From Ampelomyces quisqualis (Eukaryota; Ascomycota; Dothideomycetes; Pleosporales; Phaeosphaeriaceae): a stretch of DNA of 64,000 nucleotides. The stretch lies in contig JAGTXZ010000024.1 in assembly GCA_018398575.1 (NCBI GenBank), positions 2,108,001-2,172,000 on the forward strand. Reading direction: 5' to 3'. The notes beneath the pieces were generated by a model, which worked only from the letters and a program-made list of their open reading frames with translations, made no database searches and was not told where the DNA came from. Shown here in pieces: positions 1 to 11,515 of this stretch (positions within the stretch are counted from its first letter, which is position 1; every line of letters begins with the position of its first letter). Position numbers and translations under genes: made by a program.

Positions 1-275
1 ATAATAAGAACTATAAGAAAGACTAAGTATAAAGAAACTATAATAAGCCCTTATAGATTATTATGTTTAACTTATATTATAGACGCTTAAGTTATTTATA
101 TTAAGCTATCTAACTATTATAACTCTTTTTAAAAAGCCTTAGCCTTTACTATCTTAGTAACAATACTCTTTGTATCTTAAGCAACTCTACACCTATCTGC
201 AAAAACTAACCTTAGCTGTACTCTTAGTCTACACTAGTATTCTTATTATTTGCTACTAGACTAATAGTCTTAACA
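1..275 (+). repeat. Gypsy-A copy 1, 5' LTR (3' part only)
   Basis: Matches the last part of the LTRs at 13223-13680, 28073-28527 and 34388-34842. Ends in CTTAACA at 275, the same 3' terminus as the other LTRs. Roughly the first 180 bases lie left of the window. Differences from the other copies are mainly C/T and G/A transitions. Confidence 0.92.
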
Positions 276-340
276 CTTTAAACACTCTTATAATAAGCAG
301 TAATATTGCGATAGATACACCTAAGCATTCCTAAGTAAGA

Positions 341-1219
341 CAACCTAGACTTAAGGTTAATAAGCCTAATCTCTACTATAGAGATTGCAATAAACTTAAG
401 ACCTAGATCCTCTAGTTTAATAGGTACTTCTACGTAAAAGAAGATAGGATTAAGAATAATAATAAAGTTATTCTTGCTATAACTTATATAAAAGGCAACG
501 CTAAGAAATAGGTACTTCTAATTATTTAGAAGTATATAGATAACAATATTATAGACGCAGATAATACTAACCTTATAAAAGACTAGTATACGTTTAAGAC
601 ACGCTTGCAACAGACCTTCTTACTCTTTAAGAAATTTGTAATTGTAGAACAAAAAATCTAAAGTCTAAGACAAACCTAATTAGCTGCTAACTATACTAAT
701 GTTTTTTAATAATACGCTAAACAAATCTAGTAGAATAATACTACTCTAATACGTATGTATAAGTAAGGCCTTAAGGCTGCTGTATAAGCTAAACTTATGC
801 GTAGTAGAATATATATTACTACTCTTAAAGAACTTTAGAATAAAGCTATTTGCCTAGATAACAAACTCTATAAACTAGTACTTAAAGATAAGTTATACTC
901 TTTACGTCTATTATAAGGATATAAAGAATTTTACCTAAACAAAAAATATTAGAGATAAATATAACTAAACAAAGAATAATAGCGCTACTACCTAAGATAA
1001 AGAACCTATTAACTATGCCTACTAGGAGTATACTTAGGGTACAGACCTAAAGCTATGCACTTAGACAACCTTAACAAAGGCCTAGAATAGAAAAGTTACC
1101 TAAAGAAACAACTACTAAGGAATAGGCCTAATAAGAACAGAATTACCTATTATAACTATAATAAGGTTAGACACTATACGTAAGACTATTACTCTATAAA
1201 TAAAGTTACACGCTAGCTT
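341..1219 (+). pseudogene. gag: Gypsy-A copy 1 gag remnant (capsid and zinc knuckle)
   Basis: Read in frame 2, this gives a retrotransposon Gag pattern: a KLKTW-like start, an RMYKxGLK segment near 752, and a CCHC zinc knuckle at about 1148-1190. The knuckle now reads with Tyr at the three Cys positions (YNYNKVRHYTxDY), while the His is kept. Cys->Tyr by TGT/TGC->TAT/TAC is the G->A change RIP makes. Gag would form the nucleocapsid and bind element RNA. No start codon can be assigned. The pol frame downstream is offset by -1 relative to this frame. The same offset occurs in copy 2. Confidence 0.85.
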
Positions 1220-2331
1220 AATATGTTAACTAACGCTTTAGAAGAAGATATTAAAGAATAAATTGTAGAAATTAATTAACCTATTGTTTCAACAACTAAC
1301 AGACTACTAATAGTAAGATAGACAGAAGATACCTCTACTATATTATCTAATAACTAGGTCTTAACTAACTCTGTGTTATTATATAACTAGAAATAAGACT
1401 ATAATATTAAATAATTCTAATAGATAAGACTACTTTTACCTTAAATATAACAAAATATTTACAACTAGTACAACTAAACTAATAAAGTTAACTAAGAATA
1501 TATAGAATAATATTACTAATCCTTACAAGTATATTATACCCTTTAGATTAACAAGTACTTTCTAAATACAAATAGAGTTATAGAGAAGAAACAATTACTA
1601 CACCTAGGAAACAGAATCTATAGAACATAGAACTAACAAGAAACTATAAGAGTCTATAATACCTAGAAAGACTAAGAGCTTACACTAGATAAGCTAGATA
1701 TATATTTACTACTAGCTTGCCCTAAACTAGTGCGCTAGAATATAATAGTTAGAGAACTATATTAAGAAATAGATGTAGATAGACTATATAAGACGTGTTA
1801 CAACTTATATATAAAGCAGACGTACTATACTAATAATAGGTAAGTATTAGTACTAAACCTTATACTTGTAGAGTACTAGAATAGAAAGGTAAACAAATTA
1901 TATTAAATCCTACTTATAGATAGATACCTATAGGATTCTTATAATCTAAAACACAGACTTCTATTATAGACAGCGTGTAATAGTAACTACTACCTAATAT
2001 ATTACAGCAGTAAAGTTAATTAATACTTTCTTTAGAAGAAGAAACCTTATAAGTACTAGTAGTATAACTACCTAAACAATACCTGTATAAATTACCTATA
2101 TAATAAATAAAATATAAGAAGTTTTCTTAATATATTAGAGAAAGAAAGTATATCTAATAGAATACTTGTTAACAGCAGCTGTAAAAACTACACCTAGTAG
2201 TTCTGCCTATAACTAGAGTGCAAGAAACACTATAATAACAAAGAAGCTAATAGATATAAAAAGAATAAGTCTTTTTTAGACTTAACCCTAGACTCTAGAA
2301 GAAGACCTAAAGCTGCAACGTAATTAACTCT
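1220..2331 (+). other. Gypsy-A copy 1, gag-pol linker, no recognisable domain
   Basis: Conserved with 29480-30600 of copy 2 and therefore part of the element. Several frames hold stretches that look like decayed protein, but I recognise no domain. The switch from the gag frame (frame 2, seen to about 1190) to the pol frame (frame 1, from about 2360) happens somewhere here. Confidence 0.6.
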
Positions 2332-4518
2332 GCTAAGCTTATTAAACTTATAGTTAGAGTTAACAGAATAAGAATAAAGGCACTTCTAGATTTAGAATTA
2401 TAAGTAAACTATATTTTAGGCAATGCCTTTTTAAGAGCTAGGCTCTAACCTTATTAGAAATAATAATTATATAAACTTTATATTGCAAATAGAAAACAGA
2501 TACCTAATAAGTTACTTATTAGATATAAAACTACTATAGAACTTAATATCTAAAGAACTAAACAGAAAATGTACCTAGACGTCTTTAGATTAGCTGCCTA
2601 TAATATTATATTAGGACTTTTATAGTTTAGAGAGAATAGCCTATAGGTAGACTAAGAGAAAAGATCTATCTCTCTAAAGAATTACAATAACATAATAGAT
2701 TCTAAGCCTATATATTAGTAGCGTTTAATAGTAGATAAAAAGATAATTAATAATATTACTTTTACTAAAACGTAGTTAGAGACACAACTAGTTAATTTAG
2801 ACAATTAAAGAAGAAATACTAATATGTTACAAGTTTTAGAAAAACGTGTAACTCCTAATATACTTAAGAAATACAAAAAGTTTAAGAAACTATTTTTAGA
2901 AGAAATAGGTCTAGAAGCACTGCCTAAGTATTAGGAGTAGGACTATAAGATTGTCCTAGAAGAAGAGAAAAGGCAACCCTTTAGACTAATCTATAAATTA
3001 TTAGAAAAAGAGCTAGAAGTACTCTAAGAGTATATCTAAGTAAATATAAAGAAAGGTTTTATTTAAGTATTAGAATTACTAGCTAGATACCTAATTATAT
3101 TTGTACTAAAGAAGAACAGCAAACTATAACTATATATTAACTTTTAGAAATTTAATAATATTACAGTTAAGAATAAATACCTACTACTTAATATTTTAGA
3201 ACTATAAGATTAACTAGCCTATACAAAGATCTTTATAGCACTAGATCTAAGAGGCGCGTATAACCTTATACGTATAAAGAAAGGTAAAGAATAGAAAATA
3301 GCGTTTAGAACACGCTATAGCTACTATAAGTACTTAGTAATACTATTTAGTCTTACTAACGCTCTAGTAACGTATTAAGCACTTATTAATAATATACTTT
3401 AAGAATACCTTAACATATTTGTTATTGCATACTTTAATAATATCTTTATTCATTTAAAAAATAAGAAGAAATATATAGAATATGTTTATACAATTCTAAC
3501 ACTACTAGAAAAGTTCTCTTTAGTAGTAGACTCTAACAAATGTAAATAGCACTAGAAAGAAGTAGAATTTCTAGAATGTATAGTTAGAAAAAATAGAGTA
3601 TAAATAAGTAAGGACAAGATTAAAGTTATTAGAGATTAGCTAACGCCTACTATAGTAAAGGACGTCTAATTCTTCTTAGGCTTTGTTAACTTTAATTTAC
3701 AGTTTTTTTAAAACTTCTTACTAATTGCTATACTACTTACAAAACTTACACAGAAAGATATATCTTAGAAATAGATAGAAGAACAAAGCTAGGCATTTAA
3801 GACGCTTAAAGATACTTATATAGCACTACCTATTCTTATTATATTTAGAAGTAGAAAACTGCTTAGATTTAAAACTAATATATTAGACTTAGTAATTAGA
3901 ATATATGCAAAACAAGAGTAAGATAAGAAATAGTATCTAATAGCCTACTACTTACAAAAATTTACACTACTAGAAGAAAACTATAATATATATAATAAAG
4001 AACTACTTGCAATTATAGTAGGACTTAAACATTAGAAAATCTACGTAGAAAGTTACTTAGATCTTATATTATACTTAGACTACAAAAACCTATTAACTTT
4101 TACTACTACTAAAGTACTTAATTAAAGACAAGTATAATAGTTAGAGATATTAGAACAGTAAAAGTTTAAAATTGTCTATATACCTAGAAAAGACAATAGT
4201 AGAGTAAACGCTCTTAGCTAAAGATTAGATATTACTTAAACTAAAACTATTAACAGCTTAAGTATTCTTAAAACATAAGATAATAGATCTCCTAGACTAG
4301 TAAAATATATTAATAATTTAATAATAAAGATTAGAATTAATGTCCTAGAAGAACTACAGAAATTAATTATACGTTAACACTATAATAATATAGTACACAG
4401 TTACTCTAGAGTAAGCTAAACTATAGAACTAATTTAATAAAATTACTAGTTTAAAAATATAAAGAATAAGATAAGCGCTTATAATAAGAAATGTGCAGAC
4501 TATTAACGTAACAAATAC
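2332..4518 (+). pseudogene. pol: Gypsy-A copy 1 pol, first part (protease, RT, RNase H, integrase start)
   Basis: Frame 1 throughout. The retropepsin site is near 2380-2400 (ALLDLEL, family ALLDSGA). Reverse transcriptase covers about 2930-3560: LDLRGAYNLIRI at 3241, then a TRYSYYKYLVILFSLTNA stretch. The catalytic YLDD box is read as YFNN at about 3430, both Asp lost by G->A. RNase H is at about 3780-4230, with a YNKELLAI segment. The integrase zinc-binding region begins near 4360 and is cut at 4523 by Gypsy-B. Stops are TAA/TAG at expected Gln/Trp sites. In life it would encode the replication and integration enzymes of the virus-like particle. Confidence 0.92.
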
Positions 4519-4523
4519 AGTAT
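4519..4523. other. Target-site duplication AGTAT, left copy (Gypsy-B)
   Basis: AGTAT immediately precedes the LTR start TGTAAGG and recurs at 11511-11515 right after the other LTR's end CTTACA. The uninterrupted site in Gypsy-A copy 2 near 32768 carries this sequence once, confirming a 5-bp duplication by integrase. Confidence 0.95.
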
Positions 4524-4805
4524 TGTAAGGATGCTATAGCGTAGAGCTGTTAGTTGCGCAGCAATGCGCCTGCGCTATAACAACACTACTCTAGCGTTCT
4601 TACGCGTAGAACGCGCATAGCTGCCTTAGCGTCTTAACAGCACTACGCTAGCGCAGACCTAGTGCATTCTAGTTGTAAAAACACGCGTCTAGTTATATCT
4701 ATAAAAGGGCAGTTCTGCACTAAAGTAGCAGAATAGAAATTAACTTACTTCTATCTGTACTACTATTATTATCTTGTAACTTTGCTGCTATACAAACCTC
4801 TTATA
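4524..4805 (+). repeat. Gypsy-B 5' LTR, 282 bp
   Basis: Starts TGTAAGG and ends CCTCTTATA (family end TTACA, with one C->T). It aligns without length change to 11229-11510. Rich in GCGC words. Promoter elements cannot be assigned by eye. Confidence 0.95.
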
Positions 4806-4929
4806 GTTTTAATTCCTTTACCTTGCAAAAGAATAGTAGCCTAGTTACCTAATAACAATAGATTAGGATCTACCCCTAAGCCTACTAGCTAACCTATTAA
4901 GAGAAAATACTCCTAATAAGAAATTAATA

Positions 4930-5990
4930 CTTAGCCTAGGCAAACGCTTAGCGCAGCTAAAGCGCTAGCGCTAAAAGCTTAAGGAGTAAGCTAAGATTTA
5001 GACTCTAGAAAAGGAAGTACGCTAATAGGAGTAATTATTAGCAGGTAAACAGCCTTTTCTTCCTTTTAAACAGCTCTTAGGCGCTCTAAATAAACTAGAT
5101 CTACTAACCTCTCTAGTTAGACGCAACACGTTTCTACTAGCGCAACGCCTCTAACTTAACCTATTAGCGCTACTAGGGCGCAGGCTAAAGATTAAGAAAA
5201 TCTTTATCTTTAAAGGCAAGAGAATTAGGAAGTATTAGGACTTTAAGGCTAGGCTATCTATTACCTTTTAATTAGATTCCTTAGCCTTCTAGCTTAAGGA
5301 CTAAAAGATTACCTTTACCTTCTAGTACTTACAAACTATGTTTTAACAGATATAGATATAGAGGGAATAGGAAGACAATAGTAAAACGCTAGCGTAGCGC
5401 AATATAATGTCTTTTCTACTTAATTAGATTAAGAGCTCTGTAAATAGAGAGCTTTAAGTTACTATATAGTATTAAAAGGCATCTTAAAAGGATAGCTAAA
5501 TAGTAAACAAATTTGCAGCCTATCTATCTACTTTAGAAAATTAGGTAAATTCCTCTTACAAGTAGAAACACCTAGTAATGCACTTATATAATAAACTCTA
5601 CCTAGAGATTAGAGTAGCTCTCTCTAACTATACTAAGTTTCTTACTACCTGCAGAGAACTTGTTAAACGCGCTGTAACGCTAGAAGACAACTTACGCTAT
5701 AGTAGTAGTATACTATTACTACACTATTATATATACAGAACGCCTAGTACAGGAAAAACTTTGCAGCCTAAACCAGACGCAACAGCTCTACAATATTGTG
5801 TTGCTAGCACTGCAAACCTAAGCCTAAAGCTAACTAACGCCTACTACTATTGTAGTAAGATAGGCTATTAGGCTAGAAAGTATAGATTAAGACTTAATAG
5901 CTCTTCTTCTATTACTAGTTTAAACGCAATACAAACAAAAAACAAGTAAGCCTAAGAAAAGCCTTTCTCTTAACAGCCTACGTTCTACTA
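4930..5990 (+). pseudogene. gag: Gypsy-B gag remnant with decayed zinc knuckle
   Basis: A 97-codon open stretch at 5578-5871 is the best-preserved piece. It carries a Gag-like segment (LYNKLYLEIRVALSNYTKF) followed at about 5845-5885 by a CCHC knuckle read as YYYCSKIGYxARKY. That is one Cys kept and the others plus the His turned to Tyr, which fits G->A and C->T changes. In-frame TAG/TAA interrupt both sides, and the open stretch's ATG at 5578 is an internal Met, not the true start. The pol frame downstream is shifted by -1 relative to this one. Confidence 0.82.
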
Positions 5991-6019
5991 CAATAGAAGA
6001 ATTATATTAAAGTACTTAG

Positions 6020-9000
6020 AACGCTGCGTAACAATAGCGCTGCACAGCCTACACAAATCCTAATTAACTACAGTGCAGAACTTAGCACTATTAATAAGAA
6101 AGTTGCCTTACTTAAGGATCTTTCTTGTATTAACAGCACTATACTACTAACTATCTACTTACCTAACTTAAGCACTATACCTAGCTTCTACGCTTATTAA
6201 GCTTATCTAATAATAAAGGATAACTAGAGCGTAACTAAGTCCTTTACTACTATTCTATATAGAATTGCTAATACAGCACAACCTGTTATTTTAGGTCTAC
6301 TAAGCCTAAAAGAAAGGCGCGTTATTATTAACTGCAAGTTAAAGTAGTAGTGCTACAAGCTTAACACTAATATAATAAGAGTTAAAGACGCAAAAACCTT
6401 TACAGGATCTCTTTATAACAAGCTAAGCGTGTACGCAGTTCTAGTAGGCAGTCTATAATTCTTCTTTGCTAAATACCTATTGTAGCCTATTAAACTTAAA
6501 GATTTTAAAGATGTTGCAAATAGTAACGCTGCTAACGCGCTGCTGCAGCACTATAGAGGCAACTACGCTATTAAGTTAGAAAAAGAAACTATAGCTCTAT
6601 ATAGGCTGCTCTATAACCTCTTACTAAAGAAGCTAAGTGTACTGCGTAACTACTTAGTAACAGCGCAAAGCCTAGGCTAGATCTAAAAAAGCATAAGCCC
6701 TGCAGAAGCACCTATTCTGTTTGTGCCTAAAAAAGATAGAACGCTACGCCTTTGCGTAGATTATTAAGGCCTTAATTAAGTTACCAAGAAGAATAAACTA
6801 GCTTTTCCCTTAATTAGAGAAACCCTTAATTAGCTTAGTAGATTAGTAAAGTTTACTAAGCTTAATCTTAAGAACGCGTATTACTAGATTAGAATCTAGC
6901 AAGGCAATAAGTAGAAGACAGCGTTTTACACGCAATACAGCTACTTTAAGTATATAGTTATGCCCTTTAGGCTAACTAACGCGCCTACTACGTTCTAGAG
7001 GTATATTAACAGAGCCTTAGCCCTGTATTTAGATATCTTTTGCGTTATCTATCTTAACAATATCCTAATCTTTTCTTAAAAGAAAGAGGATTATTAGGAA
7101 CAAGTAAGAAGAGTACTTGCTAAGCTAAGAGAATACAGTCTTTTTGTTAACTTAAAAAAGTGTACCTTTGCTACTAACTAAGTTAAGTTTCTAGAGTTTA
7201 TTGTGCGCCTTAATAGTATTACAATAGATCTAGAACAGGTTTGCGCAGTTATTAATTAGCCTACGCTAACGTCCTTTAAGGATATTTAAGTCTTTCTAGG
7301 CTTTGCAAACTTCTATTAACGCTTTATATAGAGTTTCTCTATTATTATTAGCCTAATTACTAATCTTCTAAAAGAATTAGTTTAAGAGAAGAAGTCTAGT
7401 CCTTTTAACTAGCCTAACGCTGCAAAGAAAGTAAAGCGCTAGCTATGCAATAGGTTTGCAACTACGCCTGTCCTGCAGCACTATAATTATACACTTCTAT
7501 TTAAGTTAGAAACTAATGCCTCTATTTAGAGAGTAGTAGGCATCTTCTTCTAACTCTATGCAGATAGGAACTAGCACTCTATAGCCTTTAGTTAAAAAAG
7601 CTCTTGCCTGTAGAAAGAAACTACTACATATATAACCTAGAGCTCCTTACTATTGTTATAGTAGTATAGCACTAGCGTTACTACGTTAAGAGGCTAGCAA
7701 TTTAGTTAGAAATATAAACAGACTATAACAACCTACGCGACTTTATAGGCACGTTAACCTTATCTAGAAGACAGGCTAGCTAGGTAATAAAGCTAGCTGC
7801 TTATAACTTTAAGATTAAGTATTAGTCTAGAAAGACAAATCCTATAGACAGGCCTTTAAAGCAACCTATAGACAACAGCAATACGCTAGATATTTAACTA
7901 TTAGACATGTTGCTAGCACTGCAAAAGAAGTTATAGCTAGCAGAAACCTAAGCTAAGCTACTTAGTAAAGAGCTAGCATTAGTAAAAAGCTAGATAATAG
8001 CTTAACAGCAAGCAGGCACTCTATATCTTAGTAAAGATGTTTCTATAAGCCTAGCGTATAGCGTTAAGGCAATAGCTACAAGCTACAGCTCTAATTAGGA
8101 GATTCCTAAGAGTAGACTAGTAATAGCCTAAAGGGTTACACAGTTACAAAGCCTAACGCACAGCGTTAAGGCAATAGCTAAGAGCTACAGCCCTAATTAG
8201 GAGATTCTTAAAAGCAGACTAGTAATAGCCTAAAGAGTTACGCAGTTATAAGCAAGAGCTATAGCCTTAGAAAGGTTAGCTTATAAGAAACTCTCTAAGT
8301 CCTTTTTTAAAATCTGTATACAAGCATAATAGAATAACCTAGAAGTAGTTATAATACGCAGAGACGTTAAATCTCTAGCGTCTGCCTGTTAAGGCGCTAG
8401 TAAACGCCTAAAGTACTAGAAGCTTAATACTTTAAGCAGCCTTTAGTTTAAGGACTAACTATATATTCTACTAGAGCTAGCCCTTAAGACTAAGCTCCTT
8501 AAGCTGTATTATAATAATCTACTTGCTAGCTATTTTAGGTAGGCTAAAACGCTTAAGCTTGTAGCCTAATACTACTATTAGCCTAGGCTTAAGAAAGAGC
8601 TTAAGAAGTACATTAACTCTTACTTAGTGTGCTAAGGCACAAAGTTGCTTAAGTAGCGCCCTACTAGCGTGTTAAACGCGCTTTCTTAACCTTAGAAACT
8701 ATAGCAAAAAATTATAATAGATTTTGTTACAGGCCTACTACTTGCCAAGCGCTACAGCGTTATATACAACGCAATACTTGTTATAGTTAACAGGTATATA
8801 AAAATAGCTAAGTATATCTCTACACAAAAAACAGTTACTACCTTATAATTAGTAGATCTATTCTTAGAACACGTTATATAATTCTTTAGCTTGCCTAAAG
8901 GTATTATATTAGATTAAGGGAGTGTCTTTACTTCTTAGTTCTAAGCAGACTTCTACTTTGTAGCAAAGGTAAAGCGCTAGCTTAGCACTACCTTCTATCT

Positions 9001-9750
9001 ATAAACAGACAGCTAAACAGAGCGTTAAAATTAAACACTAGAGCAATACTTAAGGGCTTTTGTAGGTAATTAACCTAATAATTAGGTACACCTCTTGTTA
9101 CTAGCAGAGTTTATATATAATAATACTAGATAGGCTACATTAGAAGTATCTCTATTCTTTGCCTACTTTAGGTTCTACCTGCGCCTTAACTGCAAGCTAA
9201 TAGCGCCTACTAAAGTTCTAAGCATTAAAGAAAGGTTGTAGAAGCTTATGTAAACTTAGGACGCTTTAGCTAATTACTAGAACAAAAGTTTACAATACTA
9301 AGAACAATACTATAATAAGAAACACAGGCCCTAAAGGTTTAAGCTAAAGAATAAGATCCTCTTATTAACAAAGTATCTACGCTTGCGCAGCGCTAGCAAA
9401 AAGCTATTGCTGCGCTAAATAGGCCCCTTTCTAGTAGATAAGCAAATTAGCTTATAAGCTTTTAGAATCTTACTTCTATTATACATAAAGGTTTACCTTA
9501 TATTCTATACGTCCTTGCTCTAGCTATTTATGTTAAGAGAGGAGAAAGAATTAATCTTACCTAGGCCTGTTAACCTAGACAACAGCAACAAGCTAGGGCA
9601 ACACTATAAGGTTAAAGCTATTCTAGCAAAGCAGCGTAACAGACGTTTAGTAAATTACCTAGTTAAATAGAAAGGCTAGCTACTAGAATATAACAAGTAG
9701 GTTAATTAAAAAGATATAGACAAATTACTTATAGAGAAGTATAACTAGAG
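6020..9750 (+). pseudogene. pol: Gypsy-B pol remnant: protease to chromodomain
   Basis: A protease-end signature ILGLLSLKERRVIIN lies near 6285. The RT begins SPAEAPILFVPKKDRTLR at 6696 and continues LCVDYxGLNxVTKKN. Its active-site box near 7040 reads as CVIYLNNILIF, with both Asp mutated to Asn. RNase H follows to about 7740. The integrase core is at about 8690-9080 (DFVTGLLLAKRYSVIYNAI at 8720). A chromodomain occupies about 9605-9745 (VKAILAKQRNRR, then NYLVKxKGxLLEYNK), with Trp codons now TAG. RT is in frame 3 and integrase/chromodomain in frame 2, so at least one indel lies between 7200 and 8700. No autonomous product is possible. Confidence 0.92.
8060..8263 (+). repeat. 102-bp tandem duplication in Gypsy-B pol
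   Basis: Two adjacent copies beginning AGCGTTAAGGCAATAGCT at 8060 and 8162, differing mostly by transitions. The unit is 34 codons long and so keeps frame. It lies between RNase H and integrase core. Confidence 0.88.
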
Positions 9751-9890
9751 AAGAGATTAATTATTATTACAAATTAATATACAGAAAAAACAAAAGAAAA
9801 AACAAAGAAAAAAAGAAAAAAGAAAAAAACTAAGCGCTTTAGCAGCGCAACGCCAGCGCTTAAGCAGCGTAACTAGGCATAAACGCTAGC
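9751..9890 (+). other. Purine-rich spacer after the Gypsy-B chromodomain
   Basis: Almost pure A/G run (AAAGAAAAAACAAAG type) at about 9781-9832 followed by GC-richer sequence. It separates the 3' end of plus-strand pol from the stop of the minus-strand frame at 9891. It may hold the convergent 3' ends of both transcripts; no terminator motif is certain. Confidence 0.5.
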
Positions 9891-10890
9891 TTACTCTAAG
9901 AAGTTCTTATTATTTAAGTTCTTAGAAATAGAGAACTTGTCTCTACTACTCTTCTTATCCTCTTTCTTAACTTTCTCTATACCTTCCTGCCTCTTTGCAG
10001 TAGCTTTACCTAGATTACCTACTAGCTTACAAGTTAATAGCGTAGTAGCAGCGCGTTAAGGGCGCTTTAGCTTACCCTTAGTAGCAGAGCGCTTAAAAAG
10101 AGGCTGCCTAGATAGCTAGGACTTAGCTAGGCGTTTTCTAGGAGCCTTAGCCTTAGCCTTAGCCTTAGCCTTGCCCTTAGCCTTGCTCTTTCCTTTAAAG
10201 AGAAGAGGCGTAGAAGTAGAGCTCTAAGAAGAAGAGGTTTTATTTCTCTTCTCTTTCTACTTCTTATACTTTCTAGAATTAGAGCTCTAGTTACTAGCAG
10301 CGCTTTCTAAATTAAGGTTAGAATTAGACTGCGCGTTAGCCTTGCTAAGTAGTAGTAAATTAGCCTAGATAACGTTAGAATAATAGCGCAGCAACTGTAA
10401 GAAAAGAGAAAAATAACTTACCTAGGCCTACAGAAGATTAAGAATGCTTTTTACTGTAGTAGAGAGGTAGTTAGTTACCTTAACCTACAGGATTTAGATC
10501 TTATTACCCTTAGGCTAATAGCGACCTTTAAACTTAACCTCTTTATAGAGGAAAAGCTCTACTAAGGTAGTCTACTAGCGCAACGCTATCTTTTACGCGT
10601 TAATATCTAAGTCTGCCTTAGCCTTATTAGTAGCAAAGCGCTACTACTACTAGTATAGAGCATTCTAGCTCTTAACAAAACTTAGTAGCACTAGAGTGTA
10701 AGACTTTTTCTTATAGGCGCACCTATTGCACTACAGGCTGCTAGAGATATAGTTGTACGCTATACTATTAATCTTTAGACTCTTAGCACAATATAGGCAA
10801 ACTAGCTTAGCTAGCTTAATATTAGAGACGCTACTGCAGCAGGCAACAGGCGTAGCCTAAACGCTAGGTTAGTAACGTTACAACGCTAGC
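9891..10890 (-). pseudogene. Antisense open frame of Gypsy-B (Cys cluster, basic Lys/Ala tail)
   Basis: On the minus strand one frame can be read from about 10890 down to a TAA at 9893-9891, roughly 330 codons, broken only by TAG/TAA at likely Trp/Gln sites. N-terminal part: CLYCAKSLKINSIAYNYI from 10799, then CNRCAYKKKSY, i.e. CX2C followed by CX2CX6(C->Y), a probable zinc-binding cluster. C-terminal part: Ser/Asn/Lys-rich, with a (KA)n run GKSKAKGKAKAKAKAKA near 10140-10195 and a charged end. Conservation of frame over about 1 kb on this strand, against pol on the other, argues it once encoded a protein, perhaps a nucleic-acid-binding one. I do not recognise a named family. Start codon not identified. 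Confidence 0.68.
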
Positions 10891-11211
10891 GTTACACTAC
10901 TTATAAGAATAGTAGAGGTAGTAGGTAGTATAGGCGTAGTGCTTATAGTAATTAATATAAAGGTAACAAGGTTGTAACAGTATAAAGCTAGGAGATAGTA
11001 TAGTAGTAATAGTAATGTAATTGTTACTAAAGAAGTAGAAAGGATTAGGCACACAAAGTTCTGCTATAATTCTGCTATTACTATAGCTACTAGCTGCCTC
11101 TTAGATTTACCTAGAGTTTTAGCCTTAGTATAACAACAGCTCTTACAACAACAACGTTAAGCACGCGCTAACAAGACCTAACGTTATATAAATTGCTAGA
11201 ACAGTAATTTT
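10891..11211. other. Gypsy-B 3' untranslated region
   Basis: Between the antisense frame and the purine tract. TAG/GTAG-rich stretch near 10900-11010; no protein-like frame persists. The promoter of the antisense frame would have to lie here or in the 3' LTR. Confidence 0.45.
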
Positions 11212-11228
11212 AGAGAGAAGAAAATAAT
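11212..11228 (+). other. Gypsy-B polypurine tract
   Basis: AGAGAGAAGAAAATAAT directly abuts the 3' LTR start at 11229. Position and composition fit the plus-strand DNA primer of LTR retrotransposons. Confidence 0.75.
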
Positions 11229-11510
11229 TATAAGAATGCTATAGTGTAGAGCTGTTAGTTGCGCAGTAATGCGCCTGCGCTATAACAATACTACTCTAGC
11301 GTTCTTACGCGTAGAACGCGTATAGCTGCCCTAGTATCTTAATAGTGCTACGCTAGTGCAGACTTAGTGCATTCTAGTTGTAAAGATACGCGTCTAGTTA
11401 TATCTACAAAAGAGCAGTTCTGCACTAAAGTAGCAGAACAGGAATTAACTTACTTCTACCTATACTACTATTGTTATCTTGTAACTTTACTGCTATACAA
11501 ACCTCTTACA
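11229..11510 (+). repeat. Gypsy-B 3' LTR, 282 bp
   Basis: Starts TATAAGAATG (family TGTAAGGATG with G->A changes) and ends CCTCTTACA. Same length as the 5' LTR. The two differ essentially by transitions. Confidence 0.95.
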
Positions 11511-11515
11511 AGTAT
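11511..11515. other. Target-site duplication AGTAT, right copy (Gypsy-B)
   Basis: Direct copy of 4519-4523, immediately after the LTR end CTTACA. Confidence 0.95.

Larger units (their letters stand above)
4524..11510 (+). mobile_element. Gypsy-B: complete nested chromovirus with LTRs and TSD
   Basis: A full-length LTR retrotransposon of 6987 bp with 282-bp LTRs at both ends, a plus-strand gag and pol ending in a chromodomain, an extra minus-strand open frame, and a purine tract before the 3' LTR. It sits in the integrase of Gypsy-A copy 1, flanked by AGTAT on both sides. It retains more GC-rich words (GCGC, GCGCAGC) than the host element, so it appears less RIPed or younger. It is still full of TAA/TAG stops and cannot be autonomous. 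Chromodomains steer such integrases to heterochromatin in the family, which suits insertion into another dead element. Confidence 0.95.

Noticed and set aside
4806..4830. tRNA-type primer-binding sites after the Gypsy LTRs (4806 and 276 or 28528)
   Set aside because: The sequences GTTTTAATTCC and CTTTAAA(C/T)ACTC do not match a tRNA 3' end I can name, and I could not show self-priming complementarity to the LTR start.
10395..10421. GTAAGT...TTACAG on the minus strand, looks like an intron in the Gypsy-B antisense frame
   Set aside because: Only 27 nt, too short for a fungal spliceosomal intron, no branch site, and the 9 codons read through in frame.
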